Source: Beijerinckiaceae bacterium
Lineage (GTDB): Bacteria > Pseudomonadota > Alphaproteobacteria > Rhizobiales > Beijerinckiaceae
Assembly (NCBI GenBank): GCA_004298435.1
Contig: SCSF01000081.1
Span: forward strand, 1-53,558
Direction: 5' to 3'
Length of the DNA stretch: 53,558 nucleotides
The position numbers and the translations under genes are program-made. The notes under the pieces were generated by a model that was not told the origin of the DNA, made no database searches, and was given only the letters and a program-made list of their open reading frames with translations. Shown one piece after another: positions 1-8,085 of the stretch (the first letter of the stretch is position 1; the number at the start of each line of letters is the position of its first letter).

Positions 1-60
1 TGGCATCATTGGCACCACTGGCACCATCATCACTGGCATCATTGGCATCACTGGTGATGA
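1..60. repeat. Degenerate 9-bp tandem repeat at the window edge
   Basis: Six or seven copies of a 9-bp unit of the form TGGCAYCAY follow one another from the first base, with one copy expanded by two extra CAT/CAC triplets. The array probably continues to the left of the window. Read on the plus strand from base 2 it encodes Gly-X-X triplets (X = Ile, Thr) and stays open until a stop at 116-118, overlapping the end of the minus-strand methyltransferase. Whether it is the tail of a coding region or a non-coding minisatellite cannot be decided here. Confidence 0.6.
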
Positions 61-82
61 CGTTGCGCGATCCTGCGGACAT

Positions 83-958
83 TTATGCAATCGGCTGAAA
101 CAGCACATAGCCGAATGACTTGCGGAACGTATTACGGCGATCCTTGCGCGCGAGCAGATTGCCGAGCATGACCCACAACCTGAAGACAAACGGCAGCGCG
201 ATGGGCCGCTTTAGGCGTTCCGCCTCCTGCGGGATATAAAGCGTTTCCTTCGCCTGCCAGCCATGCTCCCGGAAGAACGAAAAATAGTCTTCCGGATCGA
301 ATTTGAACGGCGCGTTTTTCATCTTCAGGTTGTTTTCCCTGCGTCGTCTATGGTGGCGCAGGGCCTCGGCTGAAAGATAATCCACGATCCAGTAGCGAAA
401 CGCCGGTTCCGCGCGTAAAGCATCAGCAAGCGCGCCGACATCGGCGTTGTCCAGATAGGGCACGACGCCTTCTGTCAACACGAGGATCTTGTCCGATTTC
501 GCAGCGATCTCCGCGAAGAGCTGACGCCGCTTATCAGCCTCGGATAGATCGAGCGCGATGCGTTCCAGCCGGCATGACGGTGTTTCGCCCGCAAGCCGGT
601 CTTCCTTCAGAGCAATGATTTCTGGGAAATCCACCTCGATCCAGCGCAGTGAGGCGGGAAGGTTCATGCGATAGGGCCGCGTGTCGAGTCCGGCGCCGAG
701 ATTGACGACCGTATTGATGCCGCCGTCGATTGCGGAGCGGATGAACCCATCGATGATATGTGTCCTTATCGCGAGCAACCACGCTCCGAAGCGGGCGCCG
801 CGCCGCATATCGGCGACAATCGCCTTGCCATGTTCGCCCGCGAGTTTCGCTGCCAGCGGATCGTGAAAGAGCGCATCGGGGCGCTCCGTTTCCATTGCGC
901 GGTAGACTGCGACCATGAAGGCAGTATCAGAAACATTTTGAATGAGCGGGCCGGCCAT
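83..958 (-). CDS. Class I SAM-dependent methyltransferase, LCMT/TIGR00027-type
   Basis: Predicted protein of 291 residues. It resembles the leucine carboxyl methyltransferase-like family that includes the TIGR00027 putative methyltransferases. Visible signs are the N-terminal block with TAFMVAVYRAMETERPDALF, the SAM-binding loop LGAGLDTRPYR, and a later TEGVVPYLD block that corresponds to the family's EGLLMYL segment. Members transfer a methyl group from SAM, but the acceptor for this bacterial branch is not established. The start at 958 was preferred over a longer frame beginning at 994 because AGGGA lies about seven bases upstream and the conserved region begins immediately after it. It is divergent from the DUF4239 gene. 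No signal peptide is visible, so it should be cytoplasmic. Confidence 0.75.
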   Translation of the reverse strand: MAGPLIQNVSDTAFMVAVYRAMETERPDALFHDPLAAKLAGEHGKAIVADMRRGARFGAWLLAIRTHIIDGFIRSAIDGGINTVVNLGAGLDTRPYRMNLPASLRWIEVDFPEIIALKEDRLAGETPSCRLERIALDLSEADKRRQLFAEIAAKSDKILVLTEGVVPYLDNADVGALADALRAEPAFRYWIVDYLSAEALRHHRRRRENNLKMKNAPFKFDPEDYFSFFREHGWQAKETLYIPQEAERLKRPIALPFVFRLWVMLGNLLARKDRRNTFRKSFGYVLFQPIA

Positions 959-1078
959 CGCAGTTCCCTGATTTGACGCCTTGCCTTGCGGCAAGGTGAT
1001 GCTTCAGCCTTGCAGCTCATCGCAATCGCGGCGAAAATCGTCTGCCGCGGCCCGGGAGGCCGGGATGGAGCTGATCGG

Positions 1079-1882
1079 ATGATTTCTTTCTGGTTGCGGC
1101 TGCCTGTTGTGGAGATGCTTGCGGCGCTCGTCTTCGTTTTCGGGGCAGTCGCGATTTGCCTTGTGCTTCTTTCCTTCGTGCTTCCGACCTCTCCGGCGAT
1201 CCGCAGCTTCCGTGGTGTCGTTGCGCCCTTCGTCGGAAGTGTGGCGGTGATGTTCGCCATTCTGCTCGGCTTTCTCGCCAGCGACATATGGGGACGCCAG
1301 CAGCGCGCCGCCGCCACCGTCCGGCTGGAAGCTGAAAATCTTCAGACACTGACGGGACTTGCCGCCGCATTCGGTCTGCCGCCCGAGCCGCTTGGGGCGG
1401 CTGTGCGCGGCTATGCCAGGGCGGTTATCAGCAAAGAGTGGCCAAGCATGCAACATGGCGACAGCGCGCCTGCGGCAGAGGAGGCGCTGGACCGTCTGCT
1501 TAAAACGATCGCGCGGCTGGATTATTCCGGCCCGGGCAATGGCGAACTCCAGCGTCTGTTGCTCGACGGGGGCGTAGCGGTGAGCAATGCGCGGAATGCC
1601 CGTTTGAGTTTATCGCGCGACGAATCCGAGGAACTCAAATGGCTCCTCGTCCTGGCGCTTGGGATAACCTGCCAGATTTCGGTCGCTCTGGTTCATCTCG
1701 AATCGATGAAGCCGCAGATCGCCGCTCTTGCGCTGTGGACGACAAGCCTGGTTTTTGTGCTGGGGCTGCTCGCGCTTTACGATGCGCCCTTTGCATCGCC
1801 GCTGGCGGTCTCACCTGATCCCATTGCGCAGGTGTTGTTGCAACCGGCAGCGGTCAAGGCTGTTCCTCAGCCGGCCGGATAG
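1079..1882 (+). CDS. DUF4239 (bestrophin-like) membrane protein
   Basis: Predicted 267-residue inner-membrane protein. Two hydrophobic helices occupy roughly residues 8-33 and 45-65, and another pair lies at about 185-240. Between them is a soluble helical stretch with the ARNARLSLS segment. This 2+2 layout with a long central cytoplasmic or periplasmic part fits the DUF4239 family, which is distantly compared with bestrophin channels; the function is unknown. The chosen ATG has GGAG at a good distance; an upstream frame to 986 adds 31 residues without family character. It ends against the convergent SDR gene with a strong hairpin between them. Confidence 0.6.
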   Translation: MISFWLRLPVVEMLAALVFVFGAVAICLVLLSFVLPTSPAIRSFRGVVAPFVGSVAVMFAILLGFLASDIWGRQQRAAATVRLEAENLQTLTGLAAAFGLPPEPLGAAVRGYARAVISKEWPSMQHGDSAPAAEEALDRLLKTIARLDYSGPGNGELQRLLLDGGVAVSNARNARLSLSRDESEELKWLLVLALGITCQISVALVHLESMKPQIAALALWTTSLVFVLGLLALYDAPFASPLAVSPDPIAQVLLQPAAVKAVPQPAG

Positions 1883-1891
1883 AGCAGCATT

Positions 1892-1921
1892 GCGTGTACT
1901 CTCCGGGTGGAGAGCACACGC
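1892..1921. terminator. Hairpin between convergent genes
   Basis: Arms GCGTGT-A-CTCTCC and GGAGAG-C-ACACGC enclose a GGGT loop; apart from one A/C mismatch the stem is complete. It sits between the convergent DUF4239 and SDR genes and is a good candidate bidirectional terminator, although only short T-rich stretches follow on the plus strand. Confidence 0.6.
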
Positions 1922-1956
1922 TTAAAAGCGTTTTCAAGCGAAGTGGCTTCTGGTTC

Positions 1957-2703
1957 TCAGCGCAGACCGCCGCTGGCGGTGACTTTCTCGCCCGTCAGCC
2001 AGCGAGCGTCATCTGAGGCCAGAAAAACTGCGACCCCCGCGATGTCGTCCGGCTGGCCGGTGCGGCCGAGCGGCGTCTGGGCGACAATGCCGCTTTCGAA
2101 TTCAGAGCCAGTGATGCCTGCGGACTGGGTGCCCTCTGTCTCCACAACGCCCGGATTAATGGCGTTGACGCGGATCTTGCGCGGGCCAAGTTCGGCGGCC
2201 AGCACGCCGGTAATGGCGTCCACGGCTCCCTTGGTGCCCGTATAGATCGCCGACTGCGGCGGCAGGAGACTGGTTACGGCCGAGGAGATGTTGATCACGC
2301 TGCCGCCTGCGCCGAGATGTTCCACTGCCGCCTGGGTTGTCAGCAGCACGCCGAGGACGTTGGTGTCGAACATCTTGCGATACTGGTCCTCGGTCACGGC
2401 CTCAATCGGCGAAAACGCGTAGACGCCGGAGTTGTTGACCAGAACGTCGAGGCGGCCAAAGGTCTTTACAGCGGTATCTATCAGGCTCTTTGCCTGATCA
2501 GCCTTTGATACGTCGGCCCGCACTGCGACAGCCTTGCCGCCGCTCTTGCCGATAGCCGCGGCCACGGCGTCCGCTCCCGCCTTGCTCGACGCATAATTGA
2601 CCACAACAGCCGCGCCTTCCGCGGCAAATGCCTTGGCGATGGCCGCGCCTATGCCCTTGGACGCGCCGGTGACGACCGCGACCTTGCCTGCCAGTTTTCC
2701 CAT
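1957..2703 (-). CDS. Short-chain dehydrogenase/reductase (classical SDR, 3-oxoacyl-ACP reductase-like)
   Basis: 248-residue NAD(P)-dependent oxidoreductase. It shows the Rossmann motif TGASKGIG at residues 12-19, an NNSG segment at 90-93 (usual NNAG), the catalytic Ser near 140, and Tyr154/Lys158 in YTGTK. The family reduces carbonyls or oxidises alcohols; annotation as FabG would be too specific because fabG normally sits in a fatty-acid operon. The ATG at 2703 starts directly at the conserved MGKLAGKVAVVTG block and has GGGA upstream; a longer frame to 2808 runs through the probable operator. The gene is divergent from an ArsR-type regulator that very likely controls it. Confidence 0.85.
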   Translation of the reverse strand: MGKLAGKVAVVTGASKGIGAAIAKAFAAEGAAVVVNYASSKAGADAVAAAIGKSGGKAVAVRADVSKADQAKSLIDTAVKTFGRLDVLVNNSGVYAFSPIEAVTEDQYRKMFDTNVLGVLLTTQAAVEHLGAGGSVINISSAVTSLLPPQSAIYTGTKGAVDAITGVLAAELGPRKIRVNAINPGVVETEGTQSAGITGSEFESGIVAQTPLGRTGQPDDIAGVAVFLASDDARWLTGEKVTASGGLR

Positions 2704-2754
2704 GATTTCTATTCCCGTTGATTGGGCGACCGCCGAAGGGCGAGCTTTAGTCTC

Positions 2755-2783
2755 ATAGTTCAGGAAAATAGAACTATTGAACT
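2755..2783. promoter_or_regulatory. Operator candidate for the ArsR-type regulator
   Basis: A perfect inverted repeat, ATAGTTC at 2755-2761 and GAACTAT at 2771-2777 with a 9-bp spacer, is followed by a further half-site TGAACT at 2778-2783. It lies in the divergent intergenic region, about 52 bp upstream of the SDR start and 30 bp upstream of the regulator start. Its placement suggests autoregulation and control of the SDR gene by the adjacent winged-helix protein; binding itself is inferred. Confidence 0.6.
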
Positions 2784-2812
2784 TAATGGCAAGGCCTTCT
2801 ACCTTCAAAATT

Positions 2813-3145
2813 ATGCGACCCTTGTTTCACCCTTCGATGGATGAGGTGCGGCTGGAGGCGATACTCCACGCGCTTTCCGATCCGGTGCGAATGGCTATCT
2901 TTGCCGAAATCGCTGGCGGCAAATGTGTTCAGACCTGTTCGGCTTTCGCCAGCGTCTGCGAACGCCTCATTCCCAAATCGTCCCTGTCTCAGCATTTCAA
3001 GGTGCTGCGCGAGGCGGGGCTGATCCGTTCCGAGCGTCACGGCGTGGAGTTGCGTAATACGTCACGGTGCGCCGAGGTGGAAAAGCGTTTCCCGGGGCTG
3101 ATCGCCGCCATCCTGAAAGCACACGCCCGGCCATCCCGGGTGTGA
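2813..3145 (+). CDS. ArsR-family winged helix-turn-helix regulator
   Basis: 110-residue DNA-binding protein of the small ArsR/HTH_5 type. The block HALSDPVRMAIFAEI followed by a recognition-helix segment SSLSQHFKVLREAGLIRSERHG is diagnostic of the wing-helix fold. The usual metal-binding ELCVCDL signature is absent, so it belongs to the non-metal branch; a few Cys residues (CVQTC, C) are present between the helices and might be redox sensitive, but that is speculation. No strong ribosome-binding site distinguishes the start codons at 2786, 2813 and 2837; 2813 was chosen because the family typically begins MRPLxHP. It is divergent from an SDR gene, a recurring pairing in proteobacteria in which the regulator represses the reductase. 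Confidence 0.75.
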   Translation: MRPLFHPSMDEVRLEAILHALSDPVRMAIFAEIAGGKCVQTCSAFASVCERLIPKSSLSQHFKVLREAGLIRSERHGVELRNTSRCAEVEKRFPGLIAAILKAHARPSRV

Positions 3146-3344
3146 GCCGCGCAAAACGCGGGGCGGCGAGTGTTTTGTCGTTTCGATAAAAATTTATGGC
3201 GTTTTCCTGATTTTCCCCATTTTCAACAAGGGACTAAAAGGGGAATCTGTTTTATCATTATACCATCTATATGAATTCACACGGAATTCCGGTTCGGAAA
3301 CCGCATAGATTTGATCGGCGTTGAGGTAGGCGCGTGGATAAAGG

Positions 3345-3373
3345 TTGATTTTAGAACAAAACAAGAATATAAA
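3345..3373 (+). promoter_or_regulatory. Sigma-70-type promoter for a microprotein gene
   Basis: TTGATT at 3345-3350 and TATAAA at 3368-3373 are separated by exactly 17 bp, close to the RpoD consensus. The -10 box lies 31 bp before the ATG at 3405, giving a short leader. The surrounding 3180-3400 stretch is AT-rich compared with its neighbours and contains two GAATTC hexamers 11 bp apart (3273, 3284). Confidence 0.55.
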
Positions 3374-3404
3374 GTAGACATAACCAGCTCATCGAGGTGC
3401 GTTC

Positions 3405-3500
3405 ATGTCTGCGTTTGTCAAAGATATTGCGGAGCTTGGCTCTTTGGCGACCTTTGTCGCTTTCATCGCTGTTCTGGCTGCGGCCATAGGCGCCGGGTGA
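3405..3500 (+). CDS. Putative 31-residue single-pass membrane microprotein
   Basis: A 31-codon frame starts with ATG at 3405 and stops with TGA at 3498-3500. GAGGTG lies six bases before the start and a promoter with ideal spacing is just upstream. The peptide has a short charged N-terminus (MSAFVKDIAELG) followed by a hydrophobic helix of about 17 residues (ATFVAFIAVLAAAIG) and ends in GAG, so it looks like a single transmembrane segment with a small-residue face. I do not recognise the family. It is 110 bp upstream of dnaE and on the same strand. The combination of promoter, ribosome-binding site and a membrane helix argues for a real gene, but there is no homology evidence here. Confidence 0.5.
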   Translation: MSAFVKDIAELGSLATFVAFIAVLAAAIGAG

Positions 3501-3609
3501 AAATTCACTGTTGAATAGGGACTGGGGCTTGCTTCAATAGGGAGCGCGGCGGCGCTATAGCCTTTCTTGAACGAAGCGGGTCCGGGCTTCGGCAGGAAGG
3601 TATAAGCTA

Positions 3610-6600
3610 TTGGAAGATCGGCTAGCCGAAGTGGGCGCATGCCCGGCTGTGGAAGATGGGGCTTCTGGCGCGGATGAGGCTGCCCTGGTGCGGGAGCGCC
3701 TTTCGCAGGCTCACGAAAAAGTCGGCTTCGTTCATCTCCACGTTCACAGTTCTTTTTCCCTGCGCGAAGGCGCCTTGTCGATCGCGCGCCTCGTCAAATT
3801 TGCCGTCGGCGACGCCATGCCAGCTTTGGCGATCACCGATACGAACAGCCTGTTCGGCGCACTGGAATTTTCCGAAAAACTCGCGAAAGAGGGCGTGCAG
3901 CCTATTGTCGGCGTCCAGTTGACCGTCGATTTCGGCGACGGTTCGGAGCTTTTGCCGCGCGGTTTCGATGCAGGACTGGGCTGGGCCTCGCTCGTCTTGC
4001 TGGCGAAGGACGAGGAGGGCTATCGCAACCTCATGCATCTTGCTTCCCGCACCTGGCTCGATCCGGCTGCGGGAGAACTGCCGCATGTTGCATTCGAGAG
4101 GCTCGCCAGCCGTGGTGAGGGGATTATCGCTCTCACCGGCGGCCCCGGCGGTCCGCTGGATCGCAGCCTCGCGCTCGGGCGCTCAGAGGTGGCGGAGCAT
4201 CGCCTCGAAGCACTCCGGGAACTGTTCCATGACCGCCTCTACATAGAATTGCAACGGCACGGGCTGAACGAGGAGCGGAGCATAGAACCGCAGCTTCTCG
4301 ATCTCGGCTACCGTCACTCGCTTCCCTTCGTCGCGACCAATGAGGCCTATTTCGGCGCTGCGTCCGATTACGAGGCGCATGATGCCCTGCTGTGCATCGC
4401 CGAGGGAACGGTGATCGGCGATGAGAACCGCCGCCGCTTGTCGCCCGAGCATCGTTTCAAAACGCGCGCTGAAATGCGGGCGGTCTTCGCCGATCTGCCG
4501 GAAGCGCTCCAGAACAGCGTCGAAATCGCCTTGCGCTGCGCCTATAGGCCCTTGAAACGCAAGCCGATCCTGCCGCACTTCGGCAGTACGGGTGGCAGCA
4601 ACGAGGAAGAGGAGTTGATTCGTCAGGCGGAGGCAGGGCTCGAAGCTCGCCTTGCGGCGCATGGCGCGGCGCCTGGCCTCACCGAAGAAGCCTATCACGA
4701 ACGGCTCGCCTTTGAACTCGCCATCATCGTGAAGATGCGGTTCCCGGGTTACTTCCTGATCGTTTCCGACTTCATCAAATATGCGAAGTCGCAGGGCATT
4801 CCCGTTGGGCCGGGGCGTGGCTCCGGCGCCGGCTCGCTTGTCGCCTATGCGTTGACGATCACCGATCTCGATCCACTACGCTTTGGTCTGCTGTTCGAGC
4901 GCTTCCTCAATCCGGAACGCGTTTCGATGCCGGATTTCGACGTCGATTTCTGTCAGGACCGGCGCGACGAAGTCATTCGCTATGTGCGTGGCCGTTATGG
5001 CGAGGACAAGGTCGCGCAGATCATCACCTTCGGCTCGTTTCTCGCGCGCGGCGTGATGCGCAATGTCGGCCGGGTGCTGGAAATGCCGCTCGGTCAGGTC
5101 GACAAGCTCGCAAAGCTGGTGCCGCAAAATCCCACTGCGCCCGTCAATCTCAAGCAGGCGATCGAAAGCGAGCCGCGCCTGCGGGAGGCGGTGGAGTCCG
5201 ATCCACGCGTCGGCAAAATGTTGAAGATAGCCGAAACGCTTGAGGGGCTTTATTCCAACGCCTCGACGCATGCGGCCGGCATCGTTATCGGGGACAGGCC
5301 CCTCGAAGAGCTTGTGCCACTCTATCGCGATCCCAAATCCGATATGCCGGCGACCCAGTTCAACATGAAATGGGTTGAGCCTGCTGGCCTCGTCAAATTC
5401 GACTTTCTCGGTCTCAAAACACTGACCACGCTTGCGACCTGCGTGAAGCTTCTGGCGCAGCGTAACATTACGATCGAACTGTCAAAAATTCCTCTCGACG
5501 ACGCCAAGACCTATGCCATGCTCGGGCGCGGTGAAACGGTAGGCGTGTTCCAGTTGGAAAGCGCGGGCATGCGCAAGGCGCTTGTCGAGATGCACGCGGA
5601 CCGTTTCGAGGACATCATCGCGCTTGTCGCGCTGTATCGGCCGGGGCCGATGGCAAATATCCCGACCTATTGCGCGGTGAAAGCGGAGGAGCAGGACCCG
5701 GATTATATCGACCCGCAACTCGAACCGATCCTGAAGGAGACTTTCGGCGTCATCATCTATCAGGAACAGGTGATGCAGATCGCGCAGCTTCTGTCGGGAT
5801 ATTCGCTGGGCGAGGCCGATCTTCTCCGCCGCGCGATGGGCAAGAAGATCAAATCGGAAATGGATGCGCAACGTGACCGCTTCGTTTCGGGCGCGGTTGC
5901 GCGCGGCTTGAGCAAGGCGCGTTCCGACGAGATTTTCGATCTTCTGGCGAAGTTCGCAGACTATGGCTTCAACAAGAGTCATGCAGCCGCTTATGCGCTC
6001 ATCGCCTATCAGACCGCCTGGCTCAAGGCGAATTATCCGGTCGAGTTCATTGCTGCGTCGATGACGCTCGACAAGTCCAATACCGACAAACTGTCTGAAT
6101 TCGCCAATGAGGCGCGACGCCTCGGCATCAATGTCGAGCCGCCTTCAGTCACGCGCTCGGGTGTCGATTTCAGCGTCGAGATCGAGGCAGGCGGAAAAGC
6201 CTCCATCATTTATGCGCTCTCTGCCATCAAGGGCGTTGGCGATGGGCAGGCCGCGGCGCTTGTCGCTGCGCGTGGCGGCACGCCCATTGCAGACATTAGC
6301 GATCTTGCGGGACGTATAAATCCGCACGACCTCAACAAGCGCATGCTCGAGAGTCTTGCTGCCGCCGGTGCTTTCGATGCTCTGGAAGAAGATCGCGCGC
6401 GCGTTTTTGCAGGCGTGGAGGCGATGCTCGCCGTCGCGCACAGGCGCCAGGACGAACGGCTTGCGGGGCAGACGGGATTATTCGACAGCGACAAGGTCGA
6501 TCCGCTCGCCAATGTGAAAGCGCCGAGCTGGTCGCTTGCCGAGCGTTTGCGCCGTGAATTCGATGCGGTCGGCTTCTTTCTGTCGGGACATCCGCTCGAT

Positions 6601-7149
6601 GCCTATCAGACGATCCTTGGGCGGCTGCGGGTTCAGCGCTGGACTGAGTTCGCGCGCGCGGTGAAGCAGGGCGCTTCGGCTGGCCGGCTGGCCGCGACCG
6701 TTCTCGACCGTCAGGAACGCCGCACGCGCGCCGGCACGAAGATGGGCATCGTGCAACTGTCGGATCAGAGCGGCCAGTATGAGGCCATCCTGTTTCAGGA
6801 AGGGCTCAATCAATATCGGGATTTTCTGGAGAAGGGCGCCGCCGTTCTCGTCTCATTGCAGGCGAACCTCGATGGTGAAGATGTCCGCGCGCGCATCGTT
6901 GCGGTCGAATCTCTCGACGAGGCGGCGAGTCGCATTCAAAAAGGTCTGCGCGTGTTCCTGCGCAATGATGAGCCGCTCGGTTCGCTTGCAAAACAGCTCG
7001 GCGTGAAGGGCGACGGTGAGGTTTCGCTGGTTCTTCTGACGGCGGCTGGCGAAGTCGAAATGCGTCTGCCCGGAAAATATCGCGTCAGCCCGCAGATCGC
7101 CGCGGCGCTGAAGGCGATTCCCGGGATTGTTTCAGTCGAGCATGTGTAG
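3610..7149 (+). CDS. dnaE: DNA polymerase III alpha subunit
   Basis: Replicative DNA polymerase of the C family, 1179 residues, the normal length for DnaE1. An N-terminal PHP domain begins at HLHVHS (42-47). The palm carries the catalytic aspartates in PDFDVDF (D442, D444) and the third in KFDFLGL (D598). YRPGPMANIP, the fingers, a helix-hairpin-helix segment around INPHDLNKRMLESL, and a C-terminal OB-fold and tail follow. The PHP metal-binding TDH is TDT here, so this domain is probably structural, with proofreading left to DnaQ. The TTG at 3610 has AGGAAGG about nine bases upstream; a GTG start further in (for example at 3631) cannot be excluded. It stands alone between the microprotein gene and a repeat element. 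Confidence 0.95.
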   Translation: MEDRLAEVGACPAVEDGASGADEAALVRERLSQAHEKVGFVHLHVHSSFSLREGALSIARLVKFAVGDAMPALAITDTNSLFGALEFSEKLAKEGVQPIVGVQLTVDFGDGSELLPRGFDAGLGWASLVLLAKDEEGYRNLMHLASRTWLDPAAGELPHVAFERLASRGEGIIALTGGPGGPLDRSLALGRSEVAEHRLEALRELFHDRLYIELQRHGLNEERSIEPQLLDLGYRHSLPFVATNEAYFGAASDYEAHDALLCIAEGTVIGDENRRRLSPEHRFKTRAEMRAVFADLPEALQNSVEIALRCAYRPLKRKPILPHFGSTGGSNEEEELIRQAEAGLEARLAAHGAAPGLTEEAYHERLAFELAIIVKMRFPGYFLIVSDFIKYAKSQGIPVGPGRGSGAGSLVAYALTITDLDPLRFGLLFERFLNPERVSMPDFDVDFCQDRRDEVIRYVRGRYGEDKVAQIITFGSFLARGVMRNVGRVLEMPLGQVDKLAKLVPQNPTAPVNLKQAIESEPRLREAVESDPRVGKMLKIAETLEGLYSNASTHAAGIVIGDRPLEELVPLYRDPKSDMPATQFNMKWVEPAGLVKFDFLGLKTLTTLATCVKLLAQRNITIELSKIPLDDAKTYAMLGRGETVGVFQLESAGMRKALVEMHADRFEDIIALVALYRPGPMANIPTYCAVKAEEQDPDYIDPQLEPILKETFGVIIYQEQVMQIAQLLSGYSLGEADLLRRAMGKKIKSEMDAQRDRFVSGAVARGLSKARSDEIFDLLAKFADYGFNKSHAAAYALIAYQTAWLKANYPVEFIAASMTLDKSNTDKLSEFANEARRLGINVEPPSVTRSGVDFSVEIEAGGKASIIYALSAIKGVGDGQAAALVAARGGTPIADISDLAGRINPHDLNKRMLESLAAAGAFDALEEDRARVFAGVEAMLAVAHRRQDERLAGQTGLFDSDKVDPLANVKAPSWSLAERLRREFDAVGFFLSGHPLDAYQTILGRLRVQRWTEFARAVKQGASAGRLAATVLDRQERRTRAGTKMGIVQLSDQSGQYEAILFQEGLNQYRDFLEKGAAVLVSLQANLDGEDVRARIVAVESLDEAASRIQKGLRVFLRNDEPLGSLAKQLGVKGDGEVSLVLLTAAGEVEMRLPGKYRVSPQIAAALKAIPGIVSVEHV

Positions 7150-7192
7150 ACGCGCCATACCGATCCAGACCTCGCCTCGTTCGGGGCATTAT

Positions 7193-7236
7193 GCGAACCG
7201 GAGGTTCGCGGTCCGGACCGCGGGCCTCTGGCCCGC
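7193..7236. repeat. Dispersed triple-hairpin element, copy 1
   Basis: Three stem-loops in direct succession: GCGAACC-GGA-GGTTCGC (7193-7209), the perfect palindrome GCGGTCCGGACCGC (7208-7221), and GCGGGCC-TCT-GGCCCGC (7220-7236). Related copies lie at 27238-27281 and 36876-36919. Here it fills the gap between convergent dnaE and the molybdoenzyme gene and may act as a terminator. Confidence 0.75.
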
Positions 7237-7248
7237 ACTGAAGCGTGA

Positions 7249-8085
7249 CTAAATCCCCGCATACCATTGATAGCCGAGGTCTTCCCAATAGCCGCCCTTA
7301 CCTGAGCCAAATCGGGCAAAGGAATTCACCAGTTCGATCCGCATCACATATTTCGCTTGCTTGTAGCCGAGCTGGCGGCCTAGGCGCAGGCGCAGAGGCG
7401 CGCCATAAGCGATGGGAAGCGTCTGTCCGTTGAGGTCGTAAGCGAGCAGGGTCTGGGGGTGATAGGCATCTACGAAATCGATGCTTTCGTAATAATGCTC
7501 GCCGCCCTTGGCGATGCTGTCGGGATTGCCGGGCTGATAATCGTCGGGATAGCCGGCAGCGTTAAAGCGGTCGGCGCAATGGAAGAGAACATATTTCGCC
7601 TGCGGCTTCACGCCAGCGCGATTGAGGACTTCGGACAAAGGCGTTCCGGTCCATTTGCCGATGCAGCTCCAGCCTTCGACGCAGTCGTGCCTTGTGATCT
7701 GCGTCTTCGCAGGCAAGGCGTGCAAGTCGGCGAGCGATAGCTGCAAGGGCTTTTCAACCAGTCCATCGACTTGCAGCCGCCAATCGACAAAATTGTTTTT
7801 GGCTAATGCCAGATACGCAGGGTCCGAAGGGCTCGTCGAGCCGTTCGGGCGGAATTCCGCAGCGATGTCCGTCTCGCTATATTCAGGCGCGAGCTTGTCG
7901 CGCGGCAGGATCAACCGTTGCGCGCGATAGGTGAGTTCTGTGGCCTTGTCGATCACATTGAGAAATTTGGGATTCTCAGAGATCGAATCATTGCAGCCAG
8001 CAAGCAGGAGAGAGCTTGCGCCCACCGCGCCGAAGCCCAGCAGCCGCCGGCGCGAAATCAGAAGCTTTCGCTCATTCTGCGGCAT
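7249..8085 (-). CDS. Tat-exported molybdopterin-dependent oxidoreductase (sulfite oxidase/MsrP fold)
   Basis: 278-residue protein with an N-terminal twin-arginine signal (SRRRLLG at 11-17, hydrophobic stretch, then LLAGC at 27-31, a lipobox-like Cys). The mature part carries TRHDCVEGWS; Cys135 is in the position that ligates molybdenum in the sulfite-oxidase/YedY(MsrP) family. It probably catalyses a periplasmic oxygen-atom transfer, with substrate unknown. The start at 8085 has GAGGAGG seven bases before it, and it overlaps the end of the cytochrome b gene by 14 bp, indicating translational coupling. MsrP normally pairs with the heme membrane protein MsrQ; here the partner is a different b-type cytochrome, so it should not be called MsrP without further data. 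Confidence 0.8.
   Translation of the reverse strand: MPQNERKLLISRRRLLGFGAVGASSLLLAGCNDSISENPKFLNVIDKATELTYRAQRLILPRDKLAPEYSETDIAAEFRPNGSTSPSDPAYLALAKNNFVDWRLQVDGLVEKPLQLSLADLHALPAKTQITRHDCVEGWSCIGKWTGTPLSEVLNRAGVKPQAKYVLFHCADRFNAAGYPDDYQPGNPDSIAKGGEHYYESIDFVDAYHPQTLLAYDLNGQTLPIAYGAPLRLRLGRQLGYKQAKYVMRIELVNSFARFGSGKGGYWEDLGYQWYAGI

Noticed and set aside
3273-3289. Two GAATTC hexamers as an operator
   Set aside because: Each hexamer is a restriction-site palindrome that occurs often by chance in AT-rich DNA; no other support.
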